Positions 32,192 through 40,478 of a stretch of DNA of 64,000 nucleotides are shown here, one piece after another (within the stretch, counting starts at the first letter, position 1; each line of letters opens with the position of its first letter). Origin of the DNA: JAHFRG01 sp036522275 (lineage in GTDB: Bacteria > Pseudomonadota > Gammaproteobacteria > Burkholderiales > JAHFRG01); the NCBI GenBank assembly GCA_036522275.1, contig DATDGC010000020.1, forward strand, positions 40,652-104,651, given 5' to 3'. A model generated the notes under the pieces. The model saw nothing but the letters and a program-made list of their open reading frames with translations, was not told the DNA's origin and searched no databases. The translations under genes were made by a program, and so were the position numbers.

Positions 32192-33697
32192 TCAACCCCC
32201 GGTGCGGTCGAAGAAACGCCGGTATTGCACGGCTTCCGCCACATGAGTGGCAATGATATGCGGCGCTTCAGCCAAATCAGCGATACTGCGCGCGACTTTC
32301 AAAATCCGGTGATACGCGCGCGCGGAGAGGCTCAAGCGGCTGATCGCTTGCTTCAGCAATTCCAGGCCTTGGGAATCGGGTATGCAAATGCGGTCGATTT
32401 CTTTGGTGGCAAGCTGTGCATTAGGCTTGCCCTGACGCGCCAGCTGCTGCTGATAGGCCGCTTCGATGCGCGCCTTGATGGCGCTGGAAGGCTCGCCGCT
32501 TGCATGCCGGGTCAGTTCTTCTTCAGGCACCGCGGGGACTTCGATTTGAATGTCTATGCGATCGAGCAGCGGCCCGGAAATCTTGCTTCGGTAACGCGCC
32601 ACCTGATCAGGCGTGCATCTGCACTTGCCGCTGAAATGCCCCAGATACCCGCACGGGCAGGGATTCATCGCTGCAATCAACTGGAACTGCGCCGGGAAAT
32701 CCGCCTGGCGCGCGGCGCGCGAGATGGTGATGCGCCCCGATTCCAACGGCTCGCGCAGCACTTCCAATACTTTTCTATCGAACTCGGGCAGTTCATCGAG
32801 GAACAACACACCGTGCAGCGCCAGCGAAATCTCGCCGGGCCGCGGATTGCCGCCACCGCCCACCAGTGCAACCGCTGAAGCGGTGTGATGCGGGGCGCGG
32901 TAGGGCCGTTTTTTCCAATTCTCGATCTTAAAACCGCCGCTCGCCAGCGACTGGATCGATGCCGATTCAAGCGCCTGCTCTTCGGTCATCTCCGGCAAAA
33001 CACCCGGAAAACGCGCAGCCAGCATGCTTTTCCCCGTGCCGGGCGGCCCCACCATCAGCACGCTATGACCTCCGGCTGCCGCGATTTCCAGCGCGCGCTT
33101 GGCGTGCGCCTGGCCTTTTACTTCCTGCATATCGTCATAGCTCGGTGCTGCAGCCTGAAGTTTTTCCACATGGCGCTTAAGCGGCTCGTGCCCATTGAAA
33201 TGCGCGCATACCTGCAGGAGCGAAGTCGCCGGATAGACTTCAGCCTCTTCAACCAGCGCAGCTTCGGCAGCGTTCTCCAACGGCAGGATAAATGCACGGC
33301 CAGAGCGGGAGGCGCAATAGGTCATCGCCAATGCGCCGCGTATCGGGCGCAGCTCGCCGGTCAATGCGAGTTCTCCAGCGAGTTCATAATCCGCGAGCTT
33401 GCCGGAAGGAATTTGATGGGATGCGGCAAGTATTCCCAAGGCAATCGGCAAATCGAAACGCCCGCTCTCCTTGGGAAGATCCGCCGGCGCCAAATTTACC
33501 GTAATGCGCCTTGCAGGAAACTGGAAGCGGCAATTCAACAGCGCCGCACGCACGCGGTCTTTGCTTTCCTTCACTTCGGCTTCTGGCAGGCCGACGATGG
33601 TAAAGCTTGGCAAACCTGAGCCAAGATGCACTTCCACGGTAACTAGCGGCGCTTCCATACCAGCAAGCGCACGGCTGTAGAGGACGGCAAGGCTCAT
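32192..33697 (-). CDS. comM: YifB/ComM family AAA+ ATPase (Mg-chelatase-like)
   Basis: 501-aa helicase. An N-terminal Lon-like S5 fold domain (VTVEVHLGSGLPSFTIVGLPE) precedes the AAA+ core with Walker A GPPGTGKSML, Walker B LFLDELPEF and arginine-finger region. A cysteine cluster in NPCPCGYLGHFSGKCRCTP (zinc-like) and a C-terminal Mg-chelatase-like helical domain follow. ComM drives branch migration during natural transformation. Length and motif order are complete. Confidence 0.94.
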   Translation of the reverse strand: MSLAVLYSRALAGMEAPLVTVEVHLGSGLPSFTIVGLPEAEVKESKDRVRAALLNCRFQFPARRITVNLAPADLPKESGRFDLPIALGILAASHQIPSGKLADYELAGELALTGELRPIRGALAMTYCASRSGRAFILPLENAAEAALVEEAEVYPATSLLQVCAHFNGHEPLKRHVEKLQAAAPSYDDMQEVKGQAHAKRALEIAAAGGHSVLMVGPPGTGKSMLAARFPGVLPEMTEEQALESASIQSLASGGFKIENWKKRPYRAPHHTASAVALVGGGGNPRPGEISLALHGVLFLDELPEFDRKVLEVLREPLESGRITISRAARQADFPAQFQLIAAMNPCPCGYLGHFSGKCRCTPDQVARYRSKISGPLLDRIDIQIEVPAVPEEELTRHASGEPSSAIKARIEAAYQQQLARQGKPNAQLATKEIDRICIPDSQGLELLKQAISRLSLSARAYHRILKVARSIADLAEAPHIIATHVAEAVQYRRFFDRTGG

Positions 33698-33707
33698 GAA
33701 TTAAATG

Positions 33708-33782
33708 GACAGGATTAACAGGATTAACAAGAAAACCTTAATTTTATCCTGTGAATCCTGAAACAATCCTGTTAGTCCTGTC
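33708..33782. repeat. Imperfect inverted repeat (GACAGGATTAACAGGATT type)
   Basis: GACAGGATTAACAGGATT (33708-33725) pairs with AATCCTGTTAGTCCTGTC (33765-33782) with one mismatch, with additional TCCTGTGAATCCTG copies between. It lies between comM and ubiK and includes the last codons of ubiK. It could terminate ubiK transcription or be a small dispersed repeat. Confidence 0.7.
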
Positions 33783-34032
33783 TATTGGTTTTTTTCTGCA
33801 GCAAGGCCTCTTCCAGTTTGGCCACGCGCTTTTCCATTTCGGTAAGTTTCTCGCGGGTGCGCTTCAAGACTTCCTGCTGCACGTCGAATTCTTCACGGGT
33901 AATCAGATCGAGGCGGGCGAACAGCGAAGCAAACAGCGCACGGGCGTTTTTTTCAATATCCTTCGCCGGGCTTTGCGCGAGGACTTCGCTCACCTTTTTG
34001 CTCATCTCATCCAGAATTTTCGGATTCAGCAT
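33772..34032 (-). CDS. ubiK: Ubiquinone biosynthesis accessory factor UbiK (BMFP family)
   Basis: 86-aa protein from the ATG at 34032 (AAGGAGAAAT directly upstream). An amphipathic N-terminal helix (ILDEMSKKVSEVLAQSP, DIEKNARALFASLFARL) is followed by a coiled coil (LKRTREKLTEMEKRVAKLEEAL). UbiK binds UbiJ and lipids to support the Ubi complex. The longer frame to 34086 overlaps the NtrC-like palindrome and is not used. Its 3' codons lie in an inverted repeat. Confidence 0.9.
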   Translation of the reverse strand: MLNPKILDEMSKKVSEVLAQSPAKDIEKNARALFASLFARLDLITREEFDVQQEVLKRTREKLTEMEKRVAKLEEALLQKKTNRQD

Positions 34033-34079
34033 ATTTCTCCTTTGCCTTATCAGGAAAGTGTAGCAAATTTGCCGCTCCA

Positions 34080-34100
34080 TGCGCACCGTATCTGTGCGCA
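34080..34100. promoter_or_regulatory. NtrC-like binding palindrome
   Basis: TGCGCAC-N7-GTGCGCA, which contains the NtrC core GCAC-N7-GTGC. It is about 90 bp upstream of the sigma-54 -24 element, a normal enhancer distance. Confidence 0.6.
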
Positions 34101-34190
34101 GCTCTTTTAATCGGCTTTAAAGTGGTGCACGTTTTTTTCCGGCAATCTGCATTAGGCGAGTAACCGACTGATTCGCATGACAATTAAATC

Positions 34191-34206
34191 TGGCACAGGC
34201 CATGCT
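34191..34206 (+). promoter_or_regulatory. Putative sigma-54 promoter of porin-glnK-amtB
   Basis: TGGCAC-N5-ATGCT with the invariant GG and GC 10 nt apart, one base away from the TGGCAC-N5-TTGCT consensus. It lies 48 nt upstream of the porin gene. Confidence 0.65.
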
Positions 34207-34253
34207 AGAGCATACCTGCAGTTTTACGTTCCCATTCAACATAAGGAATCAAA

Positions 34254-35447
34254 ATGAGAAAACTCACTCAAGTTTTGATCGCCGCAGGTTTGTTGTGCAT
34301 GCCGGCTTTGGCTTTGGCGGAGGATGCTCCTGCTCCTGCGAAACCCAAAATTCCAATTCCTGCGCTCGATGACGTTTTGGAGGCATGGGGGCTCACGCTC
34401 AACGGCTACCTCGACGTGTCTTACTCGCATCTCAGCGGCAACGGTAACTTTGTCAGCGGTACGCCGGACCGGGTGTTTGACGCGCAGCATGATTCGTTCA
34501 GCGTGCACCAGGCGGCGTTCACGCTCGCCAAGCAGCCGAAAGAAGGTTTTGGCGGGCTGGTTAATGTCACTTTTGGCGAGGATGCCGATGTGATTGCGCC
34601 GTTCAATCAAAACCCGAACAGCACCAGCAAAGTGGATCTGACTCAGGCATTCGTGCAATACGCCAGGGGGCCGGTCACCGCAATCGGCGGCAAGTTCGTA
34701 ACGCTTGCCGGCGCCGAGGTCATCAATCCCACAGCGGACACCAACTTTTCACGCTCGATTCTGTTCGGCTACGCGATTCCGTTCACCCATACCGGGGTGC
34801 GCGGCACCTACGCGGTCAACGACGCGCTGAGCCTGATTCTGGGCCTCAACAACGGCTGGGATGATCTGCAGGATACAAACGGTTCCAAGACCATTGAAGC
34901 CGGCGCCACGTATGCGCCGCTCAAAAATCTGAGTTTCGCCGCTGCCGGCTATTTCGGCAATGAAAGGTTATGCGGCAGTGCCTGCAATACAGGCCCCGGT
35001 GGCTACCGCGGTCTGTTCGACTTGGTCGGAACCTATAACGCCACCGAGAAGCTGACTTTCATCCTTAACTACGATTACGGCTGGCAAGATAATGCCGGTG
35101 CCATAAATCCCGCAACTGGCACTCCGTTCTCGGCTGACGGCAATGGCGTTGCCACATGGAATGGCATTGCGGGTTATGCCGTTTATCAATTCACCGAACA
35201 ATGGCGCGGCTCGCTGCGGCTTGAGTACTTCGACGACAAGGACGGTTACCGCACCGGCGTGAAGCAGCAATGGAAGGAAATGACCTATACCGTGGCCTAT
35301 CTGCCAAACAAAAACATCGAGCTGCGCGGTGAATACCGTTATGACGGTTCGAATGGAAATTCGCCGTTTGGCGCGTTCCAGAATTCCAACGGGGGACCAA
35401 CCAATAACCAGTACTCGTTCGCTCTCGAAGCCCTGTTCAAGTTTTAA
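34254..35447 (+). CDS. Outer-membrane beta-barrel porin associated with ammonium uptake genes
   Basis: 397 aa. Signal peptide (ALALAED near 22), then a beta-barrel of the BBP2/porin type (GLTLNGYLDVSYSHLSGN, VNVTFGEDADVIAPF, FALEALFKF with terminal Phe). The last residue Phe is the usual barrel assembly signal. A gene of this kind often precedes glnK-amtB in betaproteobacteria and is thought to help small nitrogen solutes cross the outer membrane. AAGGAATCAAA precedes the ATG. It is first in the sigma-54-driven set. Confidence 0.88.
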   Translation: MRKLTQVLIAAGLLCMPALALAEDAPAPAKPKIPIPALDDVLEAWGLTLNGYLDVSYSHLSGNGNFVSGTPDRVFDAQHDSFSVHQAAFTLAKQPKEGFGGLVNVTFGEDADVIAPFNQNPNSTSKVDLTQAFVQYARGPVTAIGGKFVTLAGAEVINPTADTNFSRSILFGYAIPFTHTGVRGTYAVNDALSLILGLNNGWDDLQDTNGSKTIEAGATYAPLKNLSFAAAGYFGNERLCGSACNTGPGGYRGLFDLVGTYNATEKLTFILNYDYGWQDNAGAINPATGTPFSADGNGVATWNGIAGYAVYQFTEQWRGSLRLEYFDDKDGYRTGVKQQWKEMTYTVAYLPNKNIELRGEYRYDGSNGNSPFGAFQNSNGGPTNNQYSFALEALFKF

Positions 35448-35482
35448 GCGGCACCGATGTTCACTTACCTCAAGGAGTCAAC

Positions 35483-35821
35483 ATGAAATTAGTCACAGCC
35501 ATCATCAAGCCGTTCAAGCTTGACGAGGTGCGCGAGGCCCTGTCCGCCATCGGTGTGCAAGGCGTCACCGTCACCGAAGTCAAGGGCTTTGGACGGCAAA
35601 AAGGGCACACCGAGCTTTATCGTGGAGCGGAATACGTGGTGGATTTTCTGCCCAAGGTAAAAATCGAGGCCGCCATCAAATCCGAAATGCTCGAGCAGGT
35701 GATCGAGGCCATCGAGAAAACCGCCAATACCGGCAAGATCGGTGACGGCAAGGTATTTGTCTTCGATCTTGAACAAGTCATTCGCATCCGCACCGGTGAA
35801 ACCGGCGCTGATGCGCTATAA
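35483..35821 (+). CDS. glnK: Nitrogen regulatory protein P-II
   Basis: 112-aa P-II signal protein. It has the uridylylated tyrosine Y51 in YRGAEYVVDF, the T-loop, the B-loop GDGKVFVFDLEQ and the C-terminal RTGETGADAL. It gates AmtB according to 2-oxoglutarate and ATP/ADP. AAGGAG precedes the ATG and amtB follows at 10 nt, the classical pair. Confidence 0.96.
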   Translation: MKLVTAIIKPFKLDEVREALSAIGVQGVTVTEVKGFGRQKGHTELYRGAEYVVDFLPKVKIEAAIKSEMLEQVIEAIEKTANTGKIGDGKVFVFDLEQVIRIRTGETGADAL

Positions 35822-35831
35822 GGAGAACAGC

Positions 35832-37238
35832 ATGAAACGCATACTTACCTCTCTGCTTTTATTTGCAGCGCTGAACTTCAGCGGTCTATCGCTGGCAGCC
35901 GATGAGCAAAAGGCGCCTGAAGCCGCGCCAGTTGCAGCTGCTGCTCCGGGCGCTGCGCCTGCCGCTCCTGCAGCGCCCACTGCGCCTGTGGTGGTCAATG
36001 TCGACAAAATCAATTCCGGCGACACGGCGTGGATGCTGGCTTCAACCGCGTTGGTGCTGATGATGACCATCCCCGGGCTTGCTCTCTTCTACGGGGGCAT
36101 GGTGCGCAAGAAAAACGTGCTGGCGACGGTGATGCAAAGCTTTGCCGTCACCTGTCTGGTGACAGTGGTGTGGATGGTTATCGCCTACAGTCTTGCCTTT
36201 ACACCAGGGAGTACGCCTTATTTTGGCAGCCTCAGCCGCCTGTTCCTGAATGGCATGATTTTTCAGAACGGCTCTAAGGTCGCGGTCTCGCACTTGGGGC
36301 TTACCGTTCCCGAATCGGTGTACATGTGCTTCCAAATGACTTTCGCCATCATTACGCCGGCGCTGATTTGCGGCTCGTTCGCCGACCGCATGAAATTTTC
36401 TGCATTGCTGTGGTTTATGGGCATTTGGCAGGTGTTGGTGTACTCAACCATCGCGCACTGGGTGTGGGAGCCTTCGGGCTGGCTCGCCGTCTTGGGCGTG
36501 CTCGACTTTGCGGGCGGCACGGTGGTGCATATCAATTCCGGTATCGCGGGTCTCGCCGCGGTGTTGGTGCTGGGCAAACGCGTGGGTTATGGCAAGGAAG
36601 CCATGCCTCCGCATAACCTGGTGCTCACCGTCATCGGCGCATCTTTGCTGTGGGTGGGTTGGTTCGGCTTCAACGCCGGTTCCGCGGTGGCGGCTGACGG
36701 CCGTGCCGGCATGGCAATGGCGGTGACCCAAATCGCCACCGCAACGGCGGCGCTCTCCTGGATGTTCACAGAGTGGATCGTCAAGGGCAAACCCTCCGTT
36801 CTCGGCATCTGCTCAGGTGCGGTGGCGGGGCTGGTGGCTATCACACCAGCTTCAGGCTTCGTCGCGCCGATCGGCTCGCTTTGGATCGGAGTCGCAGCGG
36901 GTGTGTTCTGCTTCTTTGCTTGCACCACGGTCAAAAATATGCTCGGCTACGACGATTCGCTGGATGCCTTCGGGGTGCACTGCGTAGGCGGCTTTACCGG
37001 TGCGATTCTCACCGGCGTGTTCGCAGTGAAGGACATCGGCGGTACCGCCGGCGTGCTGGAAGGAAATCCCGGGCAGTTGCTCATACAGTTCATCGGCGCT
37101 TCTTCGACTCTCATTTTCAGCTTCGTCATGAGCTTCATCATCTTCAAGGTGCTCGATATGGTGATGGGCATAAGGGTCACCGAAGAACAGGAACGCGAAG
37201 GGTTGGATATCGCCCTGCACGGCGAGCAAGTGTTGTAA
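35832..37238 (+). CDS. amtB: Ammonium transporter
   Basis: 468 aa from the ATG at 35832 (AAGGAGAACAGC just upstream). A signal peptide (SLAADE near 20) and an Ala/Pro-rich stretch (~25-57) precede eleven membrane helices. The pore histidines are seen in VVHINSGIAG and FGVHCVGGFTG, and the Phe gate in GLALFYGG/FQMTFA regions. It is gated by GlnK from the upstream gene. A strong terminator follows. Confidence 0.96.
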   Translation: MKRILTSLLLFAALNFSGLSLAADEQKAPEAAPVAAAAPGAAPAAPAAPTAPVVVNVDKINSGDTAWMLASTALVLMMTIPGLALFYGGMVRKKNVLATVMQSFAVTCLVTVVWMVIAYSLAFTPGSTPYFGSLSRLFLNGMIFQNGSKVAVSHLGLTVPESVYMCFQMTFAIITPALICGSFADRMKFSALLWFMGIWQVLVYSTIAHWVWEPSGWLAVLGVLDFAGGTVVHINSGIAGLAAVLVLGKRVGYGKEAMPPHNLVLTVIGASLLWVGWFGFNAGSAVAADGRAGMAMAVTQIATATAALSWMFTEWIVKGKPSVLGICSGAVAGLVAITPASGFVAPIGSLWIGVAAGVFCFFACTTVKNMLGYDDSLDAFGVHCVGGFTGAILTGVFAVKDIGGTAGVLEGNPGQLLIQFIGASSTLIFSFVMSFIIFKVLDMVMGIRVTEEQEREGLDIALHGEQVL

Positions 37239-37264
37239 ACGTCATAACAAGAAGTTCTCCTGAA

Positions 37265-37290
37265 GGGGCGCGCAAGCGCCCCTTTTTTTT
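37265..37290 (+). terminator. Intrinsic terminator after amtB
   Basis: GGGGCGC, GCAA loop, GCGCCCC, then eight T. Confidence 0.93.
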
Positions 37291-37352
37291 CGCCCGCATG
37301 GCCGTGCGCATTCCGTTACAATAGTCTTTCCTTTCTCAAAGCTGCATTTTCC

Positions 37353-38645
37353 ATGGCCGTTCCCCATCTAACCGCTGCGTTTCCCGGGCATGTGCCCGAA
37401 CTGGAAATAAAACTGGTGGAGGAGGTTTCCACCATCGAGCACTGGCTGCGCGGCCAATGGCAGGAGCACAGCGTGCCGTTCTACGCTTCGGTGGATTTGC
37501 GCAACAGCGGTTTCAAGCTCGCGCCGGTGGACACTAATCTCTTTCCCGGCGGCTTCAACAACCTCACCCCGGATTTCCTGCCGTTGTGTGTTCAGGCAGC
37601 TATGGTCGCGGTGGAAAAAGTCTGTCCTGACGCAAAAGGCGCGTTGCTGATTCCGGAAAATCACACACGCAATACGTTTTATCTACAAAACGTCGCAACG
37701 CTGCAATCCATCCTGCGCCAGGCGGGAATGAATGTGCGCATCGGCAGCTTGCTTCCCGAAATCACCGCACCCACGGAGTTGAAGCTTCCGGACGGTAAAA
37801 GCCTACTGCTGGAACCACTGGTGCGCAAAGGTAATCGCCTGGGGCTTGCCAATTTCGACCCTTGCGTGGTGGTTTTAAATAACGATTTATCAGCGGGCAT
37901 TCCGGAAATTTTAAAAAACCTGGGACAATCGGTGTTGCCGCCCCTGCACGCCGGCTGGGCGACACGGCGCAAATCGAATCACTTTAGCGCTTACAATCGA
38001 GTCGCCGAGGAATTCGCCAAACTCATCGGCATTGATCCTTGGCTGATCAACCCCTATTTTGCGACCTGTGGTGAAATCAATTTCCAAGAGCACCGCGGCG
38101 AGGAATGTCTGGCCAGTTGGGTGGAGCAGATCCTGAGTGACATTCGCGCCAAATACCAGGAATACGGCATCAAGGAACAGCCTTTTGTCATCGTCAAGGC
38201 CGATGCCGGCACTTACGGCATGGGCATTATGACGGTGAAGGACGCTTCCGAAGTGCGGGGCTTGAGCAGCAGACAGCGCAAAAAGATGGCGGTGGTCAAG
38301 GAAGGATTGGCGGTTACCGAAGTCATGGTGCAGGAAGGCGTGCATACCTATGAAAGCATCAACGATGCGGTGGCCGAGCCGGTTGTATACATGATTGATC
38401 ATTTCGTGGTGGGCGGGTTTTACCGCGTGCACACCAGCCGCGGTACGGACGAAAACCTCAACTCGCCCGGAATGCATTTTGTACCATTGGCATTCGAGAG
38501 CCCCTGCTCGCTGCCCGATCCGACACAGCCCGGCTGCGTACCCAACCGTTTTTATGCTTATGGAGTCATTGCAAGGCTCGCGCTGCTCGCCGCAGCCATT
38601 GAGCTAGAGCAAAGCGAAAAAGCTTTCGAGAAAGCGACTATTTAG
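37353..38645 (+). CDS. gshA: Glutamate-cysteine ligase (proteobacterial GshA type)
   Basis: 430-aa enzyme of the group found in Acidithiobacillus and betaproteobacteria, unlike E. coli GshA. Features: SVDLRNSGFKLAPVDTNLFPGGFNNL, IPENHTRNTFYLQNV, VKADAGTYGMGIMTV and a HFVVGGFYRVH segment, similar to ATP-grasp folds. It forms gamma-glutamylcysteine. The next gene, gshB, starts 2 nt later, so the pair is an operon. Confidence 0.94.
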   Translation: MAVPHLTAAFPGHVPELEIKLVEEVSTIEHWLRGQWQEHSVPFYASVDLRNSGFKLAPVDTNLFPGGFNNLTPDFLPLCVQAAMVAVEKVCPDAKGALLIPENHTRNTFYLQNVATLQSILRQAGMNVRIGSLLPEITAPTELKLPDGKSLLLEPLVRKGNRLGLANFDPCVVVLNNDLSAGIPEILKNLGQSVLPPLHAGWATRRKSNHFSAYNRVAEEFAKLIGIDPWLINPYFATCGEINFQEHRGEECLASWVEQILSDIRAKYQEYGIKEQPFVIVKADAGTYGMGIMTVKDASEVRGLSSRQRKKMAVVKEGLAVTEVMVQEGVHTYESINDAVAEPVVYMIDHFVVGGFYRVHTSRGTDENLNSPGMHFVPLAFESPCSLPDPTQPGCVPNRFYAYGVIARLALLAAAIELEQSEKAFEKATI

Positions 38646-38647
38646 TT

Positions 38648-39598
38648 ATGAACTTCGCTTTCATTCTCGATCCTCTTGACACCCTCAAGGTTTACAAGGA
38701 CTCCAGCTTCGCCATGATGGTTGAGGCGGCATCCCGCGGCCATGCGCTCTACGTCATGCAGCAGCAGGATGTGATATTGCAGCTCGGCCGGGTGCTGGGA
38801 CATGCCAGAAAACTCACGCTGACCGGGAATGAGGACGACTGGTATCGGGCCGGCGAGATTGAAATAATGCCGCTTGAGCGCTTCGATGTGGTGCTGATGC
38901 GCAAGGACCCGCCGTACGATATGGAGTACATCTACAGCACTTATTTGCTGGAACTCGCCGAAGCACAGGGAGCAAGAGTTTTCAACAAGCCAAAGGCATT
39001 GCGTGATTTCAACGAAAAGCTCGCCATCGCCAAATTCAATGAATTTACCGTACCAAGCCTGGTAACGCGTCGGGCCGAGCTGATCTTGAAATTCCTAGCG
39101 CAGCATCAAGACGTGATTCTCAAACCGCTCGACGGAATGGCGGGGCGATCGGTGTTCCGCATACGCGAACAGGATGTGAATCTCAACGCCACCATCGAAA
39201 CGCTGACCCAGCATGGGACACGGACCATCATGTCGCAACGCTACATCCCGGAAGTTGTCAAAGGCGACAAGCGCATTCTGCTGATTGACGGAAAACCGGT
39301 GCCTTATGCCTTGGCGCGCATCCCCAAGCCGGGAGAGACCCGCGCTAATCTCGCCGCCGGAGGAACTGGAGTGGCGCAGCCGCTCTCGCCGCGCGACCAG
39401 GAAATCGCCGTAGCTCTGGGGCCGCAACTTGGCAAGGAAGGTTTGATTCTGGTCGGGCTCGATGTGATAGGCGACTATCTCACCGAAATCAATGTCACCA
39501 GTCCTACCTGCATGCGGGAGATAACCGATCAGACGGGCTTCAATGTCGCTGGAATGATGATTGATACGCTGGTAAAAACAGTGAAGCGCAAGACCTGA
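38648..39598 (+). CDS. gshB: Glutathione synthetase
   Basis: 316-aa ATP-grasp enzyme joining glycine to gamma-glutamylcysteine. N-terminal FILDPLDTLKVYKDSSFAM, the KDPPYDMEYIY motif, the ATP region VILKPLDGMAGRSVFRI, and metal-binding EINVTSPTCMREI near the end. Length is normal. Confidence 0.96.
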   Translation: MNFAFILDPLDTLKVYKDSSFAMMVEAASRGHALYVMQQQDVILQLGRVLGHARKLTLTGNEDDWYRAGEIEIMPLERFDVVLMRKDPPYDMEYIYSTYLLELAEAQGARVFNKPKALRDFNEKLAIAKFNEFTVPSLVTRRAELILKFLAQHQDVILKPLDGMAGRSVFRIREQDVNLNATIETLTQHGTRTIMSQRYIPEVVKGDKRILLIDGKPVPYALARIPKPGETRANLAAGGTGVAQPLSPRDQEIAVALGPQLGKEGLILVGLDVIGDYLTEINVTSPTCMREITDQTGFNVAGMMIDTLVKTVKRKT

Positions 39599-39814
39599 GA
39601 ACAAACCCTGCCCTCACCGACCGTTCTTCCTGATAGATTACTTCCGAAGCGCAGTGAAGTCTCCGTCACCCGGGCACCCAATAAGCACCCGGAATTTCTG
39701 GAAAAAAATACGGTAATTCGCGAAATTCCTAAAAGGCAACGGGCCAGGTATTGCTGCTTTGTTGAAGTCGCTGGAGTAAAATTAACTTAATGGTTATCTT
39801 ATTTAGGAGCTGAG

Positions 39815-40228
39815 ATGGTAGGCATTTTGATTGTCGCGCATGGCACCCTGGGTGAAAGCCTGATCCACTGTGTAAGCAATGTCATGGGCAGCCGCCCGCC
39901 ACAACTGATGCAAATCGGGGTGACTGTACATGACGACCCACAGGCGATCTTGCCGCAGGCGCTGAAACTCGTGAAACAGCTCGATCAGGGTAAGGGCGTG
40001 CTGGTGTTAAGCGATATCTACGGCGCGACGCCGTGCAATATCGCGGCTAAACTGCTGATCCCCGAAAAAGTGGAAGGGGTGGTGGGCGTCAACCTGCCGA
40101 TGTTGATTCGCGCTCTCACCTATCGTAACGAGCCGCTGAAAATAGTGGTGGAAAAAGCGCTCTCCGGCGGCTGTGAAGGCGTGCTGCACATCGCCACGGA
40201 CGTTTATGATGCCGCAACGGGAAGCTGA
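39815..40228 (+). CDS. PTS EIIA component, mannose/fructose-sorbose family
   Basis: 137-aa EIIA-Man fold with the phosphorylated histidine H9 (IVAHGTLGESL) and conserved VLVLSDIYGATPCNIA. No EIIB, EIIC or EIID genes are adjacent, so it is probably part of a regulatory phosphorelay rather than sugar uptake. TTTAGGAGCTGAG precedes the ATG. In the 216-nt gap upstream I see only an 8-bp inverted repeat (GGAATTTC 39691-39698 with GAAATTCC 39722-39729). It overlaps the HPr gene. Confidence 0.92.
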   Translation: MVGILIVAHGTLGESLIHCVSNVMGSRPPQLMQIGVTVHDDPQAILPQALKLVKQLDQGKGVLVLSDIYGATPCNIAAKLLIPEKVEGVVGVNLPMLIRALTYRNEPLKIVVEKALSGGCEGVLHIATDVYDAATGS

Positions 40229-40478
40229 AATCATCAACAAGCTTGGGCTGCACGCGCGCGCCGCGGCCAAACTCACCCAGCTCGCCGGACGGTTCAAGAG
40301 TGATATTTGGCTATCGCGCAACGGCCAGCGCGTCAACGCCAAAAGCATCATGGGCGTGATGATGCTCGCCGCAAGCAAAGGAAGCTCAATTAGCATCGAA
40401 GCCAGCGGCGAGGATGAAAATGAAGCGCTGCAGGCACTTGTAGATTTGATAGGCAGTTGTTTCGGGGAAGGCGAATGA
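40209..40478 (+). CDS. ptsH: Phosphocarrier protein HPr
   Basis: 89 aa. The catalytic H15 is in LGLHARAAAK, and S46 in AKSIMGVMML is the site used by HPr kinase in organisms that have it. The second of two adjacent ATGs (40206, 40209) gives the usual length. It overlaps the EIIA gene by 20 nt and the EI start by 4 nt. Confidence 0.95.
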   Translation: MPQREAEIINKLGLHARAAAKLTQLAGRFKSDIWLSRNGQRVNAKSIMGVMMLAASKGSSISIEASGEDENEALQALVDLIGSCFGEGE

